Of a stretch of 64,000 bases of DNA, positions 50,901 through 59,900 are shown in pieces. The stretch lies in assembly GCF_040802235.1 (NCBI RefSeq), contig NC_133161.1, forward strand, positions 145,133,121 to 145,197,120, given 5' to 3'. The translations under genes were made by a program, and so were the position numbers. The first letter of the stretch is position 1, and each line of letters starts with the position of its first letter. The DNA is from Manis javanica. Its lineage: Eukaryota; Chordata; Mammalia; Pholidota; Manidae. A model generated the notes under the pieces. It was not told the origin of the DNA and did no database searches. It saw nothing but the letters and a program-made list of their open reading frames with translations.

Positions 50901-53900
50901 TACAACAAAAAAAGGAGAAGTTTGAGTTTCAACTAGTATTGGTATCTGTGAAAAGTTCACGGAGGAGTTGCCATCTGGGGATCCAAGCTGAGCCATTCAA
51001 AAGATGACTGAGCTTGGAGGCAGGTGAAGATGGGAAACACTTGAAGGCAAAGGAGAGGCCTTAACACAAGTATAAAGAAAGGCAGGTACACACAGACTGT
51101 GGGGAACATCTAATGGACTGGCATTCAGTATGGTCAAAGCACATGAATGAGAATGTGTGGTCTAGACGTAATGTTCAAAATGTAGAAATGTAGGCCAGCT
51201 AGATTATGAAGGGCTGAAAATTTTGTCTTATTTTTATTCAGCAAGAAGGCAAAGGGTTTTAGGAATAAAGAGACACCGTCACATCTGTATCAGGAAAACT
51301 ACTCTCAACACCGTACACAGTGAAAAGGCACAGAGATCACGGTGGCCATCACAACGGTAACGGAACTTAAAGCAGGACAGTAAAACAAAAGCAGGGTGAC
51401 ATTAAAGAAGCACGACCACAGTATCAGGGACAAGCCTCGGAAATTGACCGGATGGGGTGGGAAGGGAAAGGGGTTGAAGACGGCCCAGTGCAGAGAGCGT
51501 GAATGAGCTTCCAAACACATACAGGTTTGGACCTGAGTTCTAGCTCTGCCACTTATCAGCCATATGACTTAAGGAAAACTATGTAACTTGTCTGTGCCTC
51601 AGTTTCTTCACCTGTCAAAGATGCTGTACCAGGTATTCTAAGAGAGAGACAGCAAAACTCTATTTTTCTTCCTTAAGCATACTACCTCTACTAGTTATCT
51701 CAAAACTTTGATCTGTTTCCCACTATTCTACTGGTGGTTACTTTTATTTCTCAAGTTAAGTTTCAACCCCCTGAAACTGTAACCTACAACTTAGTATTTC
51801 TTTTATAATTAAATTATTAATTGCATCCATCTCTGCAGACCAACACTTAACTCTCTCCAAGCTGCAACTTGAGAACAAATGTCAAACAGTTACCAAGTAC
51901 AGACTAATGGATCTGAAGCTGGGGGGCCAAGAACCCTGAAGAGTCTCAGAGTTGCTGTAGGGGGTGGGTGACCAAGAACTCATATTAAAGTAAGGAACAC
52001 TAGTCATAAAGACCAAGAGTAGCAACCCCAATATAGCTTCCTTGGTCTGGTGACTACGCAAACTCACGGCCACACTGTACTCCTTGGTATCCTACCTGCC
52101 TTTTTACTGTCTTGTTCTTTTTCCTCCTTTCTTGCCTTATCTCTAATTGTGGTCGAGTTGGACACCAAGGGGACCCACTGTTACCAAGATGCGTGGCTGG
52201 CCTTCAGTTCGGTTCCACCCAGCTGACTGATGAACTTGACACCTAGACCCAAGTCAGGAACACTATAAAGGCAAGATCACAGCACTCAAATAGGTGTACA
52301 TGCGCACATACATACATGCACACCTCAACGTAATAAAAAAACAGTTTATCTTGGTGGGGAAAAAAAAAGTATAGCACTTGTGTCTTTTCAATCTCTGAGT
52401 CCTAAAAATAATTAGGGATTCCAATGTACCAGGCAAACTGCTAAGCATTTGCATGCATAATTTCAATTAAGCCTCACAATAATCTTAAGAAGCATGATGA
52501 CCACCAATTTACCAAATGAAGAAACTGAAGCATGGAGCGGTTAAGAAACTTTCCCAAGGTCATTCAGCTAATAAATGATGGAGCCAAGATTTAAATCCAG
52601 GCAGTCTCAATCTAGAGCCCATAGTCTTAACAGCTCTTAATTACTACGCTATACTATCTCACACTATTACAGAATGGATAAAGAGATTCCCCCCCTCCTT
52701 TGTACAGGTATTTATACATGCACAAATAAAAAATCCTAGCCTGAGAGATTACAAAAGGATTTCCTCGTTAACTAAGCTTAAAGAGATGTTTTCCACATGG
52801 TTTTACTGCTTATCATTAAAGGTAATAATCTAGGGACAATGCTGGATGTTCGTGTTTGATCTAAAACTCCACCAATAATCATGCATGGCTAGAAGCCCAA
52901 TATAGGCATGTGTAAATATTTACTCCTCTGGGTATAGATATTTACTACAGATATTTGTGATGAACTTCTTCCCAGTTTTTAGAACTGAGATAATATAAAA
53001 GAGAGTGTAATGAAAAAAAGTTCTCACAAACACTCCTCACAGGTAATATTCCTCTTCTAATTCAAGACAAAAAGCCCCAATTACTCCGATGTTGTAAACT
53101 GAGAATGAACCGACACGACTTCAGCAGACATAAGATTGTAAGGGATGGATGGCTCTAACCCAGTTTGCATGTTAGAAGGCAGTTTTGCTGCTTTCTAACA
53201 CAAAGCAGAAATGCAAGAAAACAGACCAAATATATGGAAGAAACTCCAACTCCAGAAATAAGCACCAATGGAACAGATCCTACCCCACTGGTACCACAGA
53301 AGGCATTGCTGTAGTGACAATAAAAGGTAAGATCTGGGGAAATCCCTTCAGCCTATTTGTCAAATAGAAAAATAACTACTCATTTCAGAGAAAGGGGGAT
53401 TTTCATACACAGCACAGAAAACTGCCAACTAACTCCACAATTCATATCTTTAACTGTTTCCTTAAAACTAAAACTCATCAGGGTAGTATATTTGACATCT
53501 GAAAAGTTAAGCCAAATTTGGCCTCTAAGAAGTTTTGTACTAATCCTACCAGGGGACTTAGATCACCCAGAACAACTAGAAATCACACAACAAAATTCTT
53601 TGAAATGCCTCAGTCTTTGAGAGTAAATGCCTGGCAGTGGCTACAGCCTCATGGCCAGCTTCCCCTGGTGCGTAACCTGACAAGGTACAAAGCTCACTGA
53701 AATATTTAACAGTGGTGGTATGGATTTCTTTGGATAGGTCAAGAGAAGCAGTTCATCCTTTTTAAAAACATAAAGAACCACTTTATGGGATGTCATTCCC
53801 TCAGTCTAGTGTCTGTATATTTCCTCAGGGCTTTCTCAGAGACCTTATTGAGGGGGCAAATGAAAAGGCTAACAAAAGGACCCCTTTTCTTTCCCTATTC

Positions 53901-56900
53901 CCAACATAATCCACCTCAGCCACAGGGCCAGTAGCATCCACACTGCCATAAATGCCAGCAATTAGAGAGTCAGGCCATAAAACCACCCACTCAGGTAGAA
54001 GGCGCAGGCCTCCAGCTTTCTTGAATGCGTGCCGTAAAGACCCTGTACTTCCTTCTCTCAGGCCTTCTTCACAACCAATGACGTGACAGTAACAAAAGTA
54101 GCCCTTTGTCCGCCTGCCTCATGTTGATGTGATCAATGAAACCATCTGGGTCCAGGTGAAGGATTTAAGATTCCTTTTTCTCAATAAAGACTGCATTTCC
54201 TCTAGAATGCCATATGGGGATCCACTAAAGGAGATGCTGTATTCTGAGTACTAATATTGTGGAAGCTAAAGTGAAACTACATTTTCCAGAAAAATTATTT
54301 TACCTTATTCTGAAACTATTCTAGAAACCTAGCCAATTCCAGAACTTCTCAAGAAACACTGGGGCCTACAAAACTATTCTCAATTAGCTGAATAATTTCT
54401 AGAAACACCTGAAGTTTTTTCTAATCAAAAAAGTTAATTAAGATTTCAAAGTTTTAACTTCCAATCAGTCTTTTAAAATCTGATACAATTTAGAAGCGAT
54501 CAATAATTTCATCTGGTTGTCTTTACAAGCTACCAGGCCACAAAATCACAAATCTGTGATTTACTCCATGATAAGATGTTATTTATCAGTCTTTAAACCA
54601 ATCAGTCTTTAAGACCCAAACAAAGATTTGTTAACAGTGAACTCTTTGGCTTCCTCTCCCGCTACTAGTGCCTACAGGGTTAAGAATCTGATTAAAAATG
54701 TAGGTACATCATGTCAGGCTCATTAGTAATTTAACCTTTCTTAATCCCTGAAAATAACGTAGGTAAACACAGAAGGTCCCATCCCAGCAATCCCTAGAAT
54801 AAAAGCCTCCCCAAATAGTGATCCTCACAAAGCTTCCTCCTTTCTCAAAGGTCTATGACACTGGGCTCTCTCCCTGCCTGGGCAGAGGAAGAATGGAAAG
54901 AGAGAGATTCACAAAAGGCCAGACTGAAGGCCTTCAGTGAAGGGCTAGAAGGAAGCTGCAGTTGAGTGCCAACACTAGTGGAATGTGGGCAGGCACAAAG
55001 ACATCTCAATTAGTAGACCTACAATTAAAACTCAGTAAGTCTCCAAGAGCGAGAAAGCATGCAGTCTGACATGCCTCAGAGCAGGCCTGGCACGGGTTGC
55101 CACCCCCTCTAGCCACAGGGCAGGGAATGCGACAGGTACTGAGTCGGCACCACTGCTCTACGAAATGACAGCTCCCAGGTGAGCAAAGGTAGGCGACCAA
55201 GTCACGATGGGAGTGTGTTTTCGAACTTTCAACTTCAGTGAGATACATCACTGCTTTGTGAACGATGACTTCTTACATGAGCATATGATGTGCCTGAAGA
55301 TAATTAAATGGAAGGAAAAAGGGGGACACATTGTATGTTTCCAGTAAGAAAAGTTCTGAACACTATATTTCTGCTGCTCACTACAAGGTGAAGTCCTCCG
55401 CTGCAGAGCACATTCACGCCTGCCCTCTGCAACACAGGCATCAGCGCTTTTTGGACTCACAAACACGTTTGTGCACTGGATTTTTCTTTTAAGAGCTCAC
55501 ATACCTAAAGGACTCCAACATCCAGACTGAAAAATGACCTCCCAAAGTGACAATCAGGAACCTACAACAGTGAAAACATGGAAAGCAGCCTAACAAGAAA
55601 GTCTCTAAACACCAGACAGTGAGTTGTCTTTAAAATCTGGTCTTCATTTTCCTTTCAAATGAAATCGGTCACCTTCAGCAAAGAATGTTTTCCGGACAGT
55701 TACATGCTTCTACTTGGTCCGTATAATGAAAACTTTCCCACTAAGTTGAGATCTCTCTTCCTGATAATAATGCCAATTAAATGGGCAAATGTACAATCTG
55801 AGAAGAAAGATTATCAAACAGGCCCAGTGACTGACTCTTTAAATAAAACTCAGAATTAGTTCCAACCTGACCAAAATGCTAATAGAACAGAAAGGAATCA
55901 GAATAATGGAGCAGGAAAGATTCATGAACTAATATGTAGCCCAACCTTTTCATGTTACAGATGAGAAATTTAAGGGTATAGACGTGCATCGCCCAAGGTC
56001 CCAGAACCTGTCAGTGAAAGAGATGAGTCAAGGACAGCCCGTCCACGGCTCCCTACTCTGAGGCTGCTGCTTCTCCACTCTGTTTCCTTCTGCCAAGCTC
56101 AGGACTAGCTGTGAAGGCAATGAACAACTCCTTCTGGTACATATGCCAGTGAACATCCAGAAAAAAAATCACCACACTCTCCAACCACATTTCAAGCTGA
56201 AGTACCATCCATCACCTTTTCTAGGCCCCATGCAAGAGCTCACCTCTGTCCACCTAAACCAACCTGCCAGGTCAAATGAAAACAAATACATACCAACGTT
56301 GTAATTCAGTTTCAATCTATTCCTAATTAAAGTGTGCCATGTTGTGATCAGGATTTAACATTTGGTGAGGTGGTAAAGGAGGTAACTGGATTATTAAATT
56401 AACAAAGACTAGTTGCTGATGAATGAGCCACTTCTGGAGTTTATATTAAAAACAACCCAAATTCTAGTCAACAGACAGGATGCTATACTACATTTATTTA
56501 GATGGCAAAGTATAATAGCATTAACAATACCTGAGACAATCCTCAGGGAAGGGGAACACTGACACTATGGAGGGGAAAGGGGAGGCGAAAAAGCAGTCCT
56601 CTATCACTTCTTGTGGTGCTCAGTAAAACAGAACTTTAATTCTACTTCCTAATTGTCATACAGAAAGACCAAGTAAGGAGAACAGCAACCCCTGTATATT
56701 TTAAAAATTAATCCCACTTTGCCAGCATTCAGTTGTGAAGAATTCTTAAGTATAGCCGTTACCCAGAGAGATATTCCATGTTCAATACAAGGGAAGTTAG
56801 GCACCTGTGGCAGAGGGGAGGACAAGTCTCCTACGGCCAAAGGAGTTTACACAGGGAAGAGATCTGGAAGTTCTGTCACCTCTCAACCACCTTAACTTAC

Positions 56901-59900
56901 TGGTTCTCTAAGTACTGACTTACATTTTGTTAAGGACAAGTTATAGTCATAACCCACTTAAAGCAAATCAAAATTTAAAGAGGCTAGAATCACTCTGGGT
57001 CACAAAACCATTTCTTCATGAATCCAGACAAGACTCCATACAGATCTGTGAGTGAATACGGAAACACAGTCTTTAGAATTCTGTATCAGTCCAGGGGAAC
57101 CTTAAACCTCTCTTTTGAAACTTCATCATTGATTTGTAAGACTCTGTAACAAAATGCTCGAGTTCTACACTAAAAACTACCAGGTCAGAGGATGTGATCA
57201 CTATGGCTTAGGAGGAAACCATACTATGGGTTAGCACTAATCAACCCATAACATCCACCCATACGAAACTGCCTCAAACTACTACTTGAAAAGCTTACCA
57301 ATGCAACAACAGCTCATTCAAGCCCAATTCAGAAAAAAAAATACTGAAGTTTAATGCAAGGACCCAACCACTCTTCTCATAATGAAGTAGCAACTACTGT
57401 TTGGGCAAAACTCTTCAAGGAGAAGAAACTTATTAATAATGACCTTATTTGAAATAATTGTAATTCCTTCACAGGCTTTGCACTACATGCTACTACTAAG
57501 CAAAATAATGCCAGTGGATAAGAAAATGTTAGCACCTGATTAAAACTTTAAAGGTGACTTGTCAAAGACTAACAGATAAAATATTCTGGTGCCCAGACAT
57601 TAGGTCCCTGGATCCAGGTGGCTCACTTTCTAACCAGTCTCTTGAAAAGCTATGATTGGAAACTGTCAGCATGTAACTTTGCTTTTGAATGTGATAACAT
57701 TTGGAATGTGAACACGTGGTCCTTCAATACTGAATATATAAGCATGCTAAACAAGAAGAAAATGCTTCCCAGGATCCCCTTAAAATAGACTAACTTCTCC
57801 TAATAGAGACTTTCTTATCATACTCAAATATACATGGGGCTCAAATTCTACATATTACCAGGCAAGTCTCAATTTTGAAAATAGGCAGGTAAATGAAATC
57901 TCAGTAAGTCTATTTGTTTCTTTTCTTTCTTTCTTTTTTTTTTTTTTTGCTGCTGTATCTTTTAAAAAAGCAAAATCAACTCACATTTAAGCACCAACTC
58001 CATGCAAGTAACCTGAACGGTTCAGTCTTTTTGTCATGTATGAGGCCTTTGGTTCTCCAACTACATGGGATCTGTGTTGTTAGCTTAAAAAATACAGAAT
58101 TGGCCTTTCAAAAAAAAATAATAATCTACAGCAACCAATAAATAGTCTCAAACAACCCTGCTGCCTGCAGCTGCCTTCCAAAGGCTGGGAAAAGGAGGTG
58201 GAGATAGAGCAGAGAGAGGCAGGGAAGAGGGCCGCGGCAGCGAGCTAGAGAGCAAGGAACACGCCCCCATCATGTCCTCCCGGCTTGTCAGAAGGCGGGT
58301 TGTTGTCAGTCTCCTGATCAGGCTGCCTTAGAGACGATTTTTAAAAGGAGGCAGAAGACTAACAACTAAAAAACGCCAGCTCCTGAAAAGGAGGGGCAAG
58401 GGGTCCCTGGGATCTCCTCCCTCCCCTTCTGCCCAGGACCTTTCCGTACACACCTAACGGGGGCGGGGCACAATAGGGGACAAGGGGTTTGCCCAGGACT
58501 AACGGCAGTGCACGCAGGAAACGGCTGGTTGTTATCTTTCCCTTTCTGTTTCAATCAAGAGCGCTCCAGAGCAGCAACCCCCTACCCCCCTTGCTTCAGC
58601 CCCTAGCAGCTGCTCTTCCTCCTCCAAGCATGCCCCCATCCCTCTCTCCCTCCTCCCCTGCAATTCAAACTCCCCCTTCTGCGTCCAATGGAAAACAAAC
58701 GCGCAACGCCACTGGCTGAACCTGAACTCAACTTCCCTTCCCAGGCAGGACAACTTTTCCTTTTTTGCTGAAGGGGGCTGAATAATGCTTATCAAAGCAT
58801 CCCTGTTCTCGTCCCAGGACTAATGGGGAAGGGGCAAAGCCCTTGACCCTTCATCCACCTTGGGTTGCCCCCCACCCCGACCCCCCGTAAGAGTCAGAGA
58901 TAACCCAAACTCCTCCTGCTAAGGAATAACTTTGCTTCCTTACCCTCCTCTTTCTCCCAACCAAAATCAACCACCACCACCACCACCGCACTGAAGTAGA
59001 CCTGAAGCAGAACCCTTATCCACTCTCCCCACCCCAACCCTGCTTCTCCCACCCCTTCCAAGCCCCAGGATCGGCCTAGGAAAAGGTGGATCAATAATGA
59101 AATGACGGAGGAAAGAAGGGCGGGAGGGAGCTAGGGCTGGAGACTGCGTGCTCCCCGGCGCGGTGGGTGGGGTAGGAGAGCAGCTGCTTCCCCCGGGAGG
59201 ATGCTGCCCAGTCCCCCCACCCACCCCAGACACCTCCCCTCACAGGGCCCCCTCCCCAGAGCTGAAGGGGGAGCCTGCCCCTCTGCAGGGGGAATGGTGG
59301 GAGGCTGCTCTTCTCTGCGCCTAGGGGACAGCGGACTATCCTCCCCTTCAAGATGCCACTAATCCTTCATTCTGAAGGAGGGAAAGGCAGGAGTGAAGGT
59401 CCAGTAAGTCCCCACTACCAGCAGGCTGGGAACTGCAGCCCCGTAAGACGGGGGAGACAGGCCGCTGCGCGGGGAGTTCACCGTTACCTCCGGGAGGGGG
59501 GGGGTGAAGGGTGGCAATCGGAGAGGAGAGCCAATTTTTCCTGGGAGAAGTAGGGTGCGATGCGGGAGACTCTCTCTGCTTGGGGTGGGGAGCGGGGGGT
59601 AGGGGGTGGAGGTGGAGGAAGGGGGAGTGGCTGGTAGTGCAGGGACCTGGCCCGGGGACCGGGCGTGGGTTCATCAGGTTTTCGGAAGCAAGGTGCTGGA
59701 AGGGACATCGGTCCCCAAGGGTAGGGGATGATCGTGGCCCCGGATGAGGCCATCACCAGAGAGATGCCCAGGAGGAAAACTGCCCCAGGAGTACAACATC
59801 TGCCCAGAGAGGGAGGCGGGGATGTGGCGGGATCAGGTCTCTAGGAGGGAGGGGGGAGGAATCTGGCTCGGATGAGGTAATCTGTGAAAGGGAGGAGGGG

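Noticed and set aside
53880..54080. Possible processed-pseudogene remnant in intron 1 (stop-poor minus-strand stretch of about 75 codons)
   Set aside because: I could not recognise a protein, there is no poly-A or target duplication, and the length is within chance.
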